A stretch of DNA of 64,000 nt, taken from the NCBI RefSeq assembly GCF_027172205.1, contig NC_070614.1, positions 47,804,001 through 47,868,000 of the forward strand. Direction: 5' to 3'. Below are positions 35,822 to 46,395 of the stretch, piece after piece. Position 1 is the stretch's first letter. The number at the start of each line of letters is the position of its first letter. The translations under genes were made by a program, and so were the position numbers. The stretch is from Podarcis raffonei (Eukaryota > Chordata > Lepidosauria > Squamata > Lacertidae). Under the pieces are notes generated by a model. That model did no database searches. It had not been told where the DNA came from and worked only from the letters and a program-made list of their open reading frames with translations.

Positions 35822-37787
35822 GTAGTTAGGTAGTTAGGTAGTTAGTTAGGTAGTTAGGTAGTTAGGTAGTTAGGTAGTTAGTTAGTTAGGTAGTTAGGTA
35901 GTTAGGTAGTTAGGTAGTTAGGTAGTTAGGTAGTTACTTAGCGTATTGTCCTTCATCTGAAGATCTCGGGGTGTTTTCAGCATAGAAATGTGGGGAAAAA
36001 CACAAAATAGCAAATATAAACAAGAACAAGAACAAAACAAAACAATGGCCCCTACTCACTCCCAAAAGGTTTTATAACTGAAAGGAAAGGGGGAAATTGA
36101 AAAAGTAAATGAATGGAGGCAGACAGATAACAAGAGTAGACAAGGAAGGGACAAAGGGCCAGGAAGGGGAAAAAAGGCCAGGAAGCTTGGGATGAAGTTG
36201 AAGAAGGAGCAACAACTTTGAAAGAATTGAGGTAGTAAGTGCATGTGACAGAAGGATGTTAGAAGGCAGTGATTTCCCTTTTGTTTCAGTGAGTTTGGCA
36301 GGGAGTGAGGTTGGGAGCTGTAATTTCCAGGCCCAGGTTTGTTCATGGAGCAAGCAAGTGTCCTCCTTATGGCTGAAATGGAGATGGGAATGGATTGGCT
36401 AGAAATGAAATGCTAGGGAAATGGCGCTTGAAGGGGAATGCACAGAGATGTACTTGACACACTTTAAACCAGATGGGGTGAAGTTGCAGAAAGCTCAGGT
36501 CAACTTAAAGCACTGCAATCTGTTATAACAACAACAACAACAACAACAACAACAACCATAGCATCAGTTAAAAAAATCAGATTTAAATGTCAGTCAAAAA
36601 TCCTTCCTTTTTCTAAAGTTCAAAATGACTCCCAAAATGGTAAGGCAAGAGTGTATTTTGTGATACCTTTTCAGAGATCCTACCTGTGGAATCTTGTAGA
36701 GGCCAATTGTGTCAGCCATATGGAAGGAGGTGTCAGCGCTAAGTCCCCCAATGATGGCTATGAGATTTTTCTGGGTGTCACATTTGTAGTTGGGAACAAA
36801 TCTATGCGATTTGAAGAGCAGGTCAAGAGTGGTACGATAGGTCATTCTGGCATCATAGTAGCTATCATAGATGTGGAAGCCGAGAGTGATATTAGGACAA
36901 AACTTGGGGTTCTCATTTATCTCTTTCACGGCAAATGCCAAGGCAAGAATGTGCTGGTAGAATTTTGTTACTAGACTGTAAGCAAAGATAATTAATGTAC
37001 AACTTTGGAATGGAAAATCAACATGCAACAATGCCATTTTTAGCTCAAATTGATTTAGATTGACATGAAACTATTTGTTTCTAAGCGATTAAACTCAGTG
37101 CAGTTCATATAAAGATTATGCTCTCTCAAGGTATGCCTAACACTTTGAAACACATGCTATCAATTTCTTTCTTGATCTTCTCAGTTCTCTTGGTTCCCCA
37201 GTGGGAATCTTGGGATACAGTCTACTATACTTCTGAAAGTTGTCAATTGTTACATATTTAAAAGTCTTTTTCTTTATTTCTCTAAAGGGGAGAATTTTTT
37301 TATTTAGGCAAAATGAAGGACATTCCTTTATAAAGAAATCAGGATCACCAATCCCAGGGGCTTGTTCAAAAGATTTTCTGTCAATAATTATAAATGACTC
37401 CTTGAGGAATGGTAGATGTATTGATTCAAGCATTTTTAGTGCCTCTCTTCAGCTCTCTCCCACAGCACCTGAAAAAATAACTAAGACAATCTCTATCTTC
37501 AGATTTGCAATCTAAAACACATGACACAAAAGCAAATGAGATTTGGAATGAAGCAAAGAGGTGGAAAGCTCTTACTATGGAACATCAAACATATTCTGTG
37601 AAGGGTGCTCCTTGAAGGAAACTTCAAAGAAGACATAATAGACCAGAGAAGCAATCCCACCAATGATGAGGTCACCCGGTTGGTACCACTGATGTGGAGC
37701 AGGGAATGGATAATTCATGGGACACCTAAGAGTATCTACTTTGCTCACAGCAGGAAGGAGAAGAGATAACATCAATAGCCACAGCAT
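26062..37787 (-). CDS. V2R-3: vomeronasal type-2 receptor, apparently intact despite a LINE in exon 3
   Basis: CDS is complement(join(26062..26963, 28056..28182, 33050..33277, 34808..35668, 36684..36975, 37576..37787)), 2622 nt, 873 residues. Signal peptide [15 protein letters not shown], ligand domain to residue ~531, nine hinge cysteines, seven helices. Intron 4 (4.9 kb) holds a 3.4-kb L1 fragment. A BovB hit exon 3, but a 268-bp flanking duplication leaves one complete exon 3 with its donor, and the damaged remnant (33577-33788) now lies inside a 1.5-kb intron 3, where the paralogs have about 300 bp. No stop or shift was found in any exon. Whether transcripts splice over the remnant cannot be decided from sequence. 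Confidence 0.88.
27453..27678. mobile_element. Tigger-like MITE in intron 5 of V2R-3
   Basis: TA-flanked, same insertion as in V2R-2, -4 and -5. Nested in a roughly 740-bp block (27042-27780) absent from V2R-1. Confidence 0.75.
28056..28182 (-). CDS. V2R-3 exon 5, cysteine-rich hinge
   Basis: 127 bp with [20 protein letters not shown] and [20 protein letters not shown]. Acceptor TTGATAG, donor AAGG/GTAAATG. Six hinge cysteines kept. Confidence 0.93.
29209..32649 (+). mobile_element. L1-clade LINE, 5'-truncated, intron 4 of V2R-3
   Basis: 3.44 kb, antisense to the gene. ORF2 runs from the end of the endonuclease ([20 protein letters not shown]) through the linker to the reverse transcriptase: [37 protein letters not shown], the FADD catalytic motif at 30595-30606, then the tail knuckle [19 protein letters not shown]. 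At least two frame changes occur before 29776, and a TGA at 30469-30471 interrupts [12 protein letters not shown] (probably CGA before decay). From there to 32253 the frame is open for 586 codons. Ends T-rich with ATAAATATTATTTTTTTAAA. The host sequence GGAGCGGTAATAACACTTTA present in paralogs is missing at the site, so insertion came with a small deletion. Confidence 0.93.
33050..33277 (-). CDS. V2R-3 exon 4
   Basis: 228 bp, phase 0, open. Has [13 protein letters not shown] and [18 protein letters not shown], where the others keep EMRGG and ALDGKEF. Confidence 0.93.
33521..33788. repeat. 268-bp direct repeat, left copy, with exon 3 remnant
   Basis: Same length as 34752-35019 with 12 mismatches (4.5 %). 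It holds the last 212 nt of exon 3 (33577-33788), its donor and 56 bp of intron 3. It lacks an acceptor and so is a pseudo-exon. Confidence 0.92.
33789..34751 (+). mobile_element. BovB (RTE) LINE inserted in exon 3 of V2R-3
   Basis: 963 bp, 5'-truncated within the reverse transcriptase, antisense to the gene. The ORF2 tail is open for 219 codons (34080-34739), with [20 protein letters not shown] and [20 protein letters not shown], and ends GTCGGACACGACTAAACTAC plus a CAA tail. A CTA shared by target and element marks the 5' junction. Earlier RT codons contain stops. Confidence 0.95.
34752..35019. repeat. 268-bp direct repeat, right copy
   Basis: Abuts the CAA tail of the BovB and runs on into the rest of exon 3. 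This copy supplies the working 3' end and donor of exon 3. Confidence 0.92.
34808..35668 (-). CDS. V2R-3 exon 3, Venus-flytrap core
   Basis: 861 bp, 287 residues, open throughout, from [20 protein letters not shown] to QDLKPWQ. Acceptor CTTTTAG, donor CAG/GTAATG. Same type as V2R-2 ([23 protein letters not shown]). Confidence 0.94.
35769..35939. repeat. TTAG/GTTAGGTA short tandem repeat, intron 2 of V2R-3
   Basis: About 170 bp of GTTA and GGTA units. V2R-2 (20915-20945) and V2R-4 (51055-51098) keep only short versions at the same place, so the run expanded here. Not telomeric: units are TTAGGTAG, not TTAGGG. Confidence 0.9.
36527..36555. repeat. (AAC)n microsatellite
   Basis: About nine AAC units in intron 2 of V2R-3. 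The corresponding site in V2R-4 holds a TAG run. Confidence 0.9.
36684..36975 (-). CDS. V2R-3 exon 2
   Basis: 292 bp, from [20 protein letters not shown] to YKIPQ, open. Acceptor GCTTACAG, donor CAG/GTAGG. Confidence 0.94.
37576..37787 (-). CDS. V2R-3 exon 1, signal peptide exon
   Basis: Starts at [20 protein letters not shown]. Upstream codons are in another frame than in V2R-1 and V2R-2, which supports this start. Ends FDVP plus TA at donor GTAAGAG. Confidence 0.9.
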
Positions 37788-38540
37788 CCTAGTGGTCAGA
37801 CTCTTCTCTAAACACACACCTCCTGTTTCCATTCAGAGCAGCTGCATGACTTGATCAGGCTACATTGGGTAATTCCTAACTCTGTCAATACAGCTTTAGA
37901 AGAATGGTTCACAACCAGCATTTGAGAATCAAAGGGTTACAACTATATACCCTATTAGCCAAGATTGCCAACACTGTGATGTTAAATCTGATCAACGTGT
38001 GTGTGTGTGTGACACATGAGCATTATCCCTATTTCCTGCTCTCAATAGCATGTGGTTTCTTTATAACCACTTTGAGATTTGCTTATTGACTGATTTCTTG
38101 TGTCCTAGAAAGCCTGGGAAGGTTCAGAGAAGTGAGCAAATTATAGTGATTTGGATAATTGCTGGGTGAGATAATTATGTTTTCATTGCTTTGGCTGTAA
38201 GTAGCAGTTTTGCTAACAAACATGCTGAACTGCCCCCCCTTCCATCATCTGCTCCTTAGGGGCAGAAAAAGTGACAAATACAATTTTCCATGGTGAGCAA
38301 ACACCAAAAGAAAAGTAAGACTGAAACTTTCGACTTTGATGACTCAGAGAAGTAGTAGATGATCCTGAAATGAAAGGAGGCTGGACAACTGCAGTTTTTT
38401 CACAGAAATGTGAAGCTACAATTTCTTTTTGCCAAGAATGGAGAGCCCGTGGGGTTCCAGGTGCTGCTGGAATACAGCTTCCATCATTTCCGACCACTGA
38501 CCATGTAGGCAGGGGCTGATTCCTAAAGTGTTATAACTAA

Positions 38541-39295
38541 GACCAGATGGGTGGGAGATTGCCTGCTCTTGATGGAGATGCACTTCTTCTGAAGGAGCAG
38601 GTTCGTAGCTTGGGGATATTCCTGGATCCCTTGCTCTCACTTGAGGCCCAGGTGGCCTCTATGGCCCAGAGTGCCTTCCATCAGCTTTGGCTGGTAGCCC
38701 AGCTACACCCCTATCTGGACAGGGATCACCTAACTACTGTTGTCTATGCCCTGGTAATCTCAAAGTTAGATTACTGCAATACATAGGGTTGCCTCTGAAG
38801 ACGGAAACTACACCTAGTGCAGAACTCAGCGGCCAGGTTGATCACCGGAACTAGACGGTTCGACCATATTACACTGATCCTGCTCCAACTGCACTGGCTA
38901 CCAATTAGTTTCTGGGCCCCATTCAAAGTGACCTATAAAGCCTTAAACGGCACAGGACCAAAATACCTTAATGAACGCCTCTCCCCATATGAACCTACCC
39001 GGACCCTGAGATCATCCTCTGAGGCCCTTCTTCATGTGCATCCTCCTCAATAGGTCAGGAGGGTGGCAAAACAAGAAGGGACCTTTTCCTCTTCAACCAG
39101 GCCTTTGCCTGACCTGACATCCTATACCCTGACCTGACATTCTATACCCTTTTTAAAATGCTGACTTTTTTCACGGGGGGGGTGATGGAGTAAATCTGCT
39201 TTCTATTTTGATTTTATGTAAGTGACTTAATGTGAACCACCCTGAGACCTTCAGGTATAGGGCAGTATAGAAATAAAATAAATAATAATAATAAT
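38541..39295 (+). mobile_element. L2/CR1-clade LINE 3' fragment
   Basis: RT C-terminal codons: GRLPALDGDALLLKEQVRSL, SKLDYCNT, then NSAARLITGTRRFDHITLIL and LHWLPISFWAPFKVTYKAL in another frame. 3' end GTGAACCACCCTGAGACCTT plus AATAAT. Same insertion as 54309-55150 and 24163-24470. Confidence 0.9.
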
Positions 39296-39884
39296 ATATC
39301 TGAATGGGAAATTGCCCCAATATACTGGCATCATCATCATGGGTTGACAAAAGAGTTTACTCCCTTTCTGTGAAGCGTGTTCCCAATCCAAATGCCCACC
39401 CATCTCTCACAGAGCTATTTATAACAATAAAAAAGGTTTCAAGGATTCTGAATTGATGTGTAATGTGCAGTTTGATCCTCAGCTGAAACCCTCAAGATGC
39501 CACAAAGCGGTTTCTCTAGTGTGGCATTTCTAAATTAAAAGAATCAATTTACGATTTCCCAGAAGTGTTTTCAATATGTTTTCTTGCTTAAATGTGTTTG
39601 GCAGTTCAGCTGTGGGAAGGCGGCTGGAGGTGACTCAGTGTGGAAGAAAACCTATAGAGGAATCCACAAGTTTGACCACTTTGCTGTCAACCAACAAACC
39701 AATATGTCTTGCTATGGACAATATGTTTTGAGGCGGAAATACCTGGTCTCCATTGGTTTGATTTGGACCCCTTTAAAAGCAGGAAATGGAGAAGCTGCCT
39801 TCCATTGTTGGGCATCACAGAATTCTAGAGTTGGGAGACCTCAAGAGTCATTTAGTACAACCTCCTTTAATGCAAACTGAGATT

Positions 39885-40634
39885 GTGGATCGAGGGCCCG
39901 ACCCCCGCTATGTGAAATAAACACACAAGGACACGTGATATAAGGTTAATGGGCAAGAAAAGGACACAACTTTATTGATTACAGCAGTGAAAAGGTATTG
40001 GCTTAGGCATTGGATGACTATAGGAGGTGGGTTTATTCAACAGTAGGTGGAGCCTGTTGATGCTAATCCAACTATAGGCTCACCCCTGATGTCACCGAGG
40101 GTCGTGCCATGGCCTCCCGCCAAGCAGGCATCGGACGGAATACACGACCGCCAGATTCCTTTAACGGAATAACCCACGGTAGATAGCATAGGCGATGGCC
40201 ACACCTAGCCCTTGACACACATGAATCAAATGCCTAACCTACCCACCAATACCACAAAAGTTGTGACGATTGCTACGAGGTAGGCGAAAAAACCAAAAAG
40301 CCTAATGCCAAATGGAAAAATTCCTACCAGGCCCCCCAGACAACCGGGGCGACCAACCTAAGGTCCATAGCAAGGCCAAAAAACCTAGACCCTGAGCTAA
40401 ATGGGAGTGGAGGGTGGGTGACTCGCTGCGGGACGATGACGACTGAGGAGGAGGCGGAGCTGGAGCCACAGCATTAAGCTGCTAAACACGCCCCCCGGAG
40501 ACACCTGGTTGGCTGCCTCCGGTGGGCGTGGGCGCCAGCCAGGTGAGGAGGGGCGGGGGCTAAGGCCCCCGGCCAGGGGCGGAGCTCGGGCTCCCGCCCA
40601 CAACCACTCCCCTCTCTTCCAGGGAGGAGAGTCT
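39885..40634. repeat. unclassified 750-bp interspersed repeat, copy 2
   Basis: Near-identical to 4661-5410 but inserted at an unrelated site between V2R-4 and V2R-3. The interrupted host sequence (GAGATTGTGGCTGACAGG) is intact in other copies. Reading frames inside are short and not conserved as protein. Confidence 0.75.
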
Positions 40635-40826
40635 TTGTGGCTGACAGGAATATAGGATAACCTTTGTCAATGTTATCAATAACATATATTTTTTTTAAAA
40701 AAGTTATGCATATTGCCAGCACACCTGGAAATGAATTTATGAAAAATAAATTAAACAACAATGCTAAAATAAATATTCTAAATGCAGGTGTTTTAATCTA
40801 AATATCATTTATGTGTTATATAATGC

Positions 40827-40953
40827 AGGTGGAGGGGAACATTTGACCCTCCAAATTTTGCTGACCTATAACTCCCATTATCCCTAACCACTATCCAGAT
40901 CTGTGTGGAGATAAAAGGAGTTGTAGTTTATCAGCATCTGGAGGGCTCCACCT
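40827..40953. repeat. palindromic MITE-like repeat, 3' of V2R-4
   Basis: Same inverted-end repeat and same relative site as 13182, 25423 and 57962. Confidence 0.6.
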
Positions 40954-41040
40954 TTCAATCACTTGGTGTCGATGAATCTATTTGAAGGCACATTTCCACA
41001 GATGCATCCTCTGGGAGCAGATAGTGTCTTCCACTGCAAA

Positions 41041-41041
41041 A

Positions 41042-41090
<49 letters not shown>

Positions 41091-44000
41091 TTACTAGTAC
41101 CCCACCCTTCTGGCTGGGTTTCCCCAGCCACTCTGGGCAGCTTCCATAGAAACCAAAAAACACTAAAATATCACACATTAAAAACTTACCTGAACAGGGC
41201 TGCCTTAAGATGTCTTCTGAATGTCAGGTAGTTGTTTATCGCTTTGACATCTGATGGGAGGGCGTTCCACAGGGCAGGTGCCACTACCGAGAAGGCCCTC
41301 TGCCTGGTTCCCTTTAGCTTTGCTTCTCGCAATGAGGGAACCGCCAGAAGGCCCTCGGTGCTGGACCTCAGCGTCTGGGCAGAATGATGGGGGTGGAGAC
41401 GCTCCTTCAGGTATACTAGGCCGAGGCCGTTTAGGGCTTTAAACGTCAGCACCAACACTTTGAATTGTGTTCGGAAACATACTGGGAGCCAATGTAGGTC
41501 TTTCAAGACCGGTGTTATGTGGTCTCGGCTGCCGCCCCCAGTCACCAGTCTAGCTGCCGCATTCTCGATTGGTTGTAGTTTCCGAGTCACCTTCAAAGGT
41601 AGCCCCACGTAGAGCGCATTGCAGTAGTCCAAGGGGAGATAACTAGAGCATGCACCACTCTGGCGAGATAGTCTGCGGGCAGGTAGGGTCTCAGCTTGCG
41701 TACCAGATGGAGTTGGTAGACAGTTGCCCTGGATACAGAATTGACCTGCGCCTCCATGGACAGCTGTGAGTCCAAAATGACTCCCAGGCTGTGCACCTGG
41801 TCCTTCAGGGGCACAGTTACCCCATTCAGGACCAGGGAGTCCTCCACACCAGCCCGCCCCCTGTCCCCCCAAAACAGTACTTCTGTTTTGTCAGGATTCA
41901 ACTTCAATCCATTAGCCACCATCCATCCTCTAACCGCCTCCAGGCACTCACACAGGACCTTCACCGCCTTCACTGGTTCTGATTTCAAAGAGAGGTAGAG
42001 CTGGGTATTATCTGCATATTGATGGACACCCAGTCCAAACCCCCTGATGATCTCTCCCAGCGGCTTCATATAGATGTTAAAAAGCATGGGGGAGAGGACG
42101 GAACCCTGAGGCACCCCACAAATGAGGGCCCAGGGGTCTGAATACTCATCCCCCACCACGACTTTCTGAACACGGCCCAGGAGGAAGGAGCGAAACCACT
42201 GTATAACAGTGCCCCCAGCTCCCAGCCCCTCTAGACGTTCCAGAAGGATGTTATGGTCGATTGTATCAAAGGCCGCTGAGAGATCCAGCAGAACTAGGAA
42301 ACAACTCTCACCTTTGTCCCTAGCTCGCCGGAGATCATCAACCAGTGCGACCAAGGCAGTTTCAGTCCCATGATGAGGCCTGAATCACGATTGGAAGGGA
42401 TCCAAATGGTCCACATCCTCCAGGCGTGCCTGGAGTTGTTCAGCAACCACGCGCTCAATCACCTTGCCCAAGAATGGAAGATTTGAGACTGGGCAATAGT
42501 TGGCCATATTGGCCGGATCTAAAGGTGGTTTTTTAAGAAGCGGTTTAATAACCGCCTCTTTCAGTGGATCTGGGAATGTTCCCTCACAGAGGGAAGCATT
42601 CACCACCCCGCAGAGCCCATCGCCCAGCCCTTCCCGGCTTGCTTTTATTAGCCAGGATGGGCAAGGATCAAGGAGACAGGTGTTTGGTTTCATGCGTCCA
42701 AGCAGCCTGTCCACATCCTCGGGGGTAACGGATTGAAATTGATTCCATGCAACTTGACCAGACAGGGCTCCAGCACTCTCCCGCCCCAGCCCTGCTCCCA
42801 CGGTAGTGTCTAGCTCCTTCCAAATATGAGTGATTTTATCTGCAAAAAACTTTGCAAAATCGTTGCAGGAGATCTTGGGGTCTTTACAAGGCCCCGGTGG
42901 TAAAGGTGGTTCCGTTAAATTGCGGACCACCTGAAAGAGTCTCCTGCTACTATTTTCTGCAGATGCAATAGAGGCGGTGAAGAAAGTCTTCTTTGCCGTC
43001 GCTATCGCCACTTGGTAGGCTCGACGCTGAGCTCTAACCTGTGTCCGGTCAGATTCGGACTGAGTTTTCTGCCACCGACGCTCTAGCCGTCTCAGCGATT
43101 GTTTCATTGCCCTCAGCTCCGAAGAAAACCATGGGGCTGTCCGGGCTCCATGCAATCGGAGAAGGCGCTTTGGAGCCAGACAGTCGATAGCCCTGGTTAA
43201 CTCTGCATTCCAGCGGGCCACCAGGGAATCAGCTGAAAGGCCATCCACATGGGATAAAGCATCCCCTACCACTCTCTGGAAACCATTTGGATCCATTAAG
43301 TGGCGGGGGCGGACCATCCGAATTGGTCCCACCTCCCTGCAGAGGGGAAGGGTCGCAGAGAAGTCCAGTTGCACCAGGAAGTGATCTGACCATGGCACTT
43401 CTTTTGTTTCACTTTTACTTAGTGTCAGATCACCCACGTCACTAGAGGTGAATACCAGGTCTAAGGCATGTCCATGACTATGAGTTGGGCCCAACTTATT
43501 CAGGGACAGCCCCATGGAGGCCATGCTTTCCACGAAGTCCCGAGCGGCCCCTTGTAAGGTCATGTCGGCATGGATGTTAAAATCCCCTAGGACAACCAAA
43601 CTAGGTGTCTCCAGGAGAACATCCGCCACGACCTGAAGCAGCTCAGACAGGGAATCCTTGGTGCAGGGGGGAGGTCGGTACACCAAAAGGAATCCTGTAC
43701 TGCCCCTATTGCCCAACTTCCAGAACATGCACTCAGAAAACTGGGTGTTCCCAATAGGACGCCTGATGCAAGCTAATGACTTCCTAAAAATCACTGCAAC
43801 CCCCCCCTCCCCGCCCACATGACCTGGGTTGCTGTGTGTAAGAGAAACCTGGTGGGCAAGCAGCGGCAAGGTCAGACCCATCTGCTTCCTCCAACCAGGT
43901 CTCTGTCACACATGCCAGGTCAAATCCTCCATCCACAATCAGGTCGTGGATGGCAGTGGTTTTATTCATCATTGACCTGGCATTACACAGCAACACCTTC

Positions 44001-44833
44001 AGGTCATGTGGGTTTCCCCTGTTGATTCCAGTATCCATCCGGTCAAGGCCAGACCCGGAGGCAGGGATAGTCTTCAAACAACGACTAAACCTGCCTCCTC
44101 GGTAATGACATGGTCTGGTCTTAGCGTAACTCCTCCTCCTGCCCATGATCACCGAGATCGGATGTCCCAGTGCTTCCCCCCCTGTGGAACCTGTCCCAGC
44201 CATCGTGTTGGCTGGGGCCCCACTCCCAGGCAGCCCTGATCCCGCCCCTTAAAAACAAAACACAAACTATACAGAACTAATGAAACAACAAACAACAAAA
44301 ACAAAACAATTATACTAAAATTAATCCCCAACCAAATACCCATCCCACCTACCCACCCCCAACAAAGGAAAAAAGGAAAAAAGAAATAAAAATTTAAATT
44401 GCCACCAACTGCTTGAGGGCATTTTAAAACACATTAACCACCTGCAACAGGGAAGCAATGGCAGAACACTTCCCACACTTCCCCAAAAGTTTGTTCCAAA
44501 TAAGGGCCTGGGCCACGCCCCCTGGGCGAGTTGGAAAAGGCCTTGGAAGGGAGCAGGCCCTGCAGTCCTCCCCCCAGAGCCGATGGTCCGAGGCCTCACC
44601 GCAGCAGGAGTCCCTTTATAGCTGGGAGAGAGGGCCTGGGCCACGCCCCCTGGGCCAGTTGGTAAAGGCCCTGGAAGGGAGCAGGCCCTGCAGTCCTTAC
44701 CCAGCCGATGGTCCAAGGCCTCACCACAACAAGAGTCCCTTGGTAGCTGGAAATGTGAGGGCCTGAGCCACGCCCCCTGGGCCAGTTGGAAAAGGCCCTG
44801 GAAGGGAGCAGACCCTGCAGTCCTCCCCACAGC
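41041..44833 (-). mobile_element. L2-clade LINE, nearly full length
   Basis: About 3.8 kb, read on the minus strand. From the 5' end: tandem GC-rich 5' UTR units (44503-44833), the endonuclease (DLACVTETWLEEADGSDLAA, VVLGDFNIHADM, PWSDHFLVQLDF), then RT (LKEAVIKPLLKKPPLDPANM, LLDLSAAFDTIDHNILLERL, CGVPQGSVLSPMLFNIYMKP, YADN at the usual YADD site near 42015), the tail LHWLPVCFRTQFKVLVLTFK and an AAT microsatellite as 3' end. About three lesions: a frame change near 43800, a TGA near 42384 and a frame change near 41620. It lies between V2R-4 and V2R-3. Confidence 0.93.
44503..44833 (-). repeat. tandem 5' UTR monomers of the L2 element
   Basis: About 2.6 units of 128 bp, each with GGGCC..GGCCACGCCCCCTGGGC and CCCTGGAAGGGAGCAGGCC on the plus strand. 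They resemble the repeated promoter monomers of some LINEs. Confidence 0.75.
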
Positions 44834-45073
44834 CGATGGTTTTATATTTAAAATAAGGTTATTTCCAACAGTAGTTGTACTCAGAGCAGACCCATGGAAT
44901 CGATATAGACAGGCCCACATCCTGGACGGGTGGTATGACAGCCGGCAGCTGGGGCAATGCTTCATGTGCCCTCATGCTTGGTTTCAATAAGCAGAGAGTT
45001 CCACAGGCGCTGCCACGCGAAATGATCTTGCAAGGGCCTGTCCTGCACAGAGCCGTTTGCGCTTGCGCAGGAG
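44834..45073. repeat. unclassified repeat next to the L2
   Basis: Sequence absent from the paralogous flanks, which resume at CCTTTGCATCCCTCTCTCTA. The plus strand contains AGTTGTACTCAGAGCAGACC, a string typical of squamate repeats. It may be part of the same insertion as the L2. Confidence 0.4.
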
Positions 45074-45493
45074 GAAGCCTTTGCATCCCTCTCTCTAGCA
45101 GTTGCTGCTACTTACAGCAAATGCAGAATCAGGAACTCATTTAAGCTCCGGATTGTTTCTCTGAAATAATTGGTACCTTTAACACACTTACTGTCAATTA
45201 TATAGTCAGATGAGGGGTAGATGGGTGTGGATGGTAAGGAATGGTCTGGCAATTGGATTCTTTCCTAGATGAAATTTGGCCCACCAGCCAGAAGTCCCCT
45301 ACCCCTGTGCTAGGTTGACATAACATGTAATCCACTTTAATTTCACAAATCTGAACTTTTTAGTACATGCTGGTACTTTTCCAACAAAAGAGTGAGACCA
45401 GAGGTAGTTATAGTAACAACTTTATACTAAACTCCTTAATATATAAGAGTACAATAGAATAAAGAACTAAGATGCAATCTTTGGGAGAAATCT

Positions 45494-46395
45494 TTACATC
45501 TTTCTCCTTATTAGTTGCTCCCTGCTGTTCAGCTCAGGCTTCAGAACAATGATGTAGCATTTGGGGGCAAAGATGCAGCCCAACAATCCAGCACTGGAGG
45601 ACAAGATGGAGAAGATCTCCACCACCACCATGGATTTCCCTTTGGTGCTCAGATAGGTTGGAACAAAAGAAAGCCAAACACTGCAGAAGAGCAACATGCT
45701 GAAGGTAATGAACTTGGCTTCATTGAAACTGTCTGGTAATTTGCGAGCTGCAAATGCCACAATGAAGCTGGCAATGGCCAGGAGGCCCATGTAGCCCAGG
45801 ACACAATAAAACATGGTCACTGAGCCTTCATTGCACTGCAAAATGGTTTCCTCTGTTACTGAGTTCATGTCTAGATCAGGGAATGGGGGAGAGGTCATCA
45901 ACCACCCAGTACAAATACTCACATGAATGAGTGAGCCGGAAAGGACAATGGAGTTGCTCAGTCTTTTTCCCACCCACTTCCTCATAGTGGACCCTGGCTT
46001 GGTGGCCATGAAAGCTGCAACTACAGTGATGGTTTTGGCCAACACACAAGAAACAGCCGCGGAGAAGATGATGCCAAAAGTGGGTTGTCGAAGAAGGCAG
46101 GTCATTTTGCCAGGGTGTCCAATGAATAGAAAGGATGAGAGGAAGCAGAATAGGAGGGCAATGAGGAGAGCATAGGTGAGATCCCTGTTGTTGGCTTTGA
46201 CAATGGGAGTGTCTTTGTGTTTAATAAAAGTTCCCAGCACCAAAATTGTAATTAGGGCAAAAAGAACAGCAACTGATGTTAAGCCGATCCCTAAAGGTTC
46301 CTTATAGGAAAGAAAGGTTATTAACTTGGGAATGCATCCATTTTTGTTCTTGTTTGCATACTGATCTTCTGGGCATCTGAAGCAGTTGTCCAAAT
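45494..46395 (-). CDS. V2R-4 exon 6, seven-transmembrane exon
   Basis: 902 bp, open, acceptor [26 protein letters not shown] is shared in style only with V2R-5. The open frame continues upstream of the acceptor ([12 protein letters not shown]), but that part is intron. Confidence 0.95.

Noticed and set aside
35769-35939. Possible interstitial telomere repeat
   Set aside because: Units are GTTA and GGTA mixtures, not TTAGGG, and the run is a simple expansion also present in short form in paralogs.
41186-43881. Long minus-strand frames with endonuclease and RT as a domesticated gene
   Set aside because: They belong to one L2 element with about three lesions and a microsatellite tail; a second copy of the same subfamily sits at 55646.
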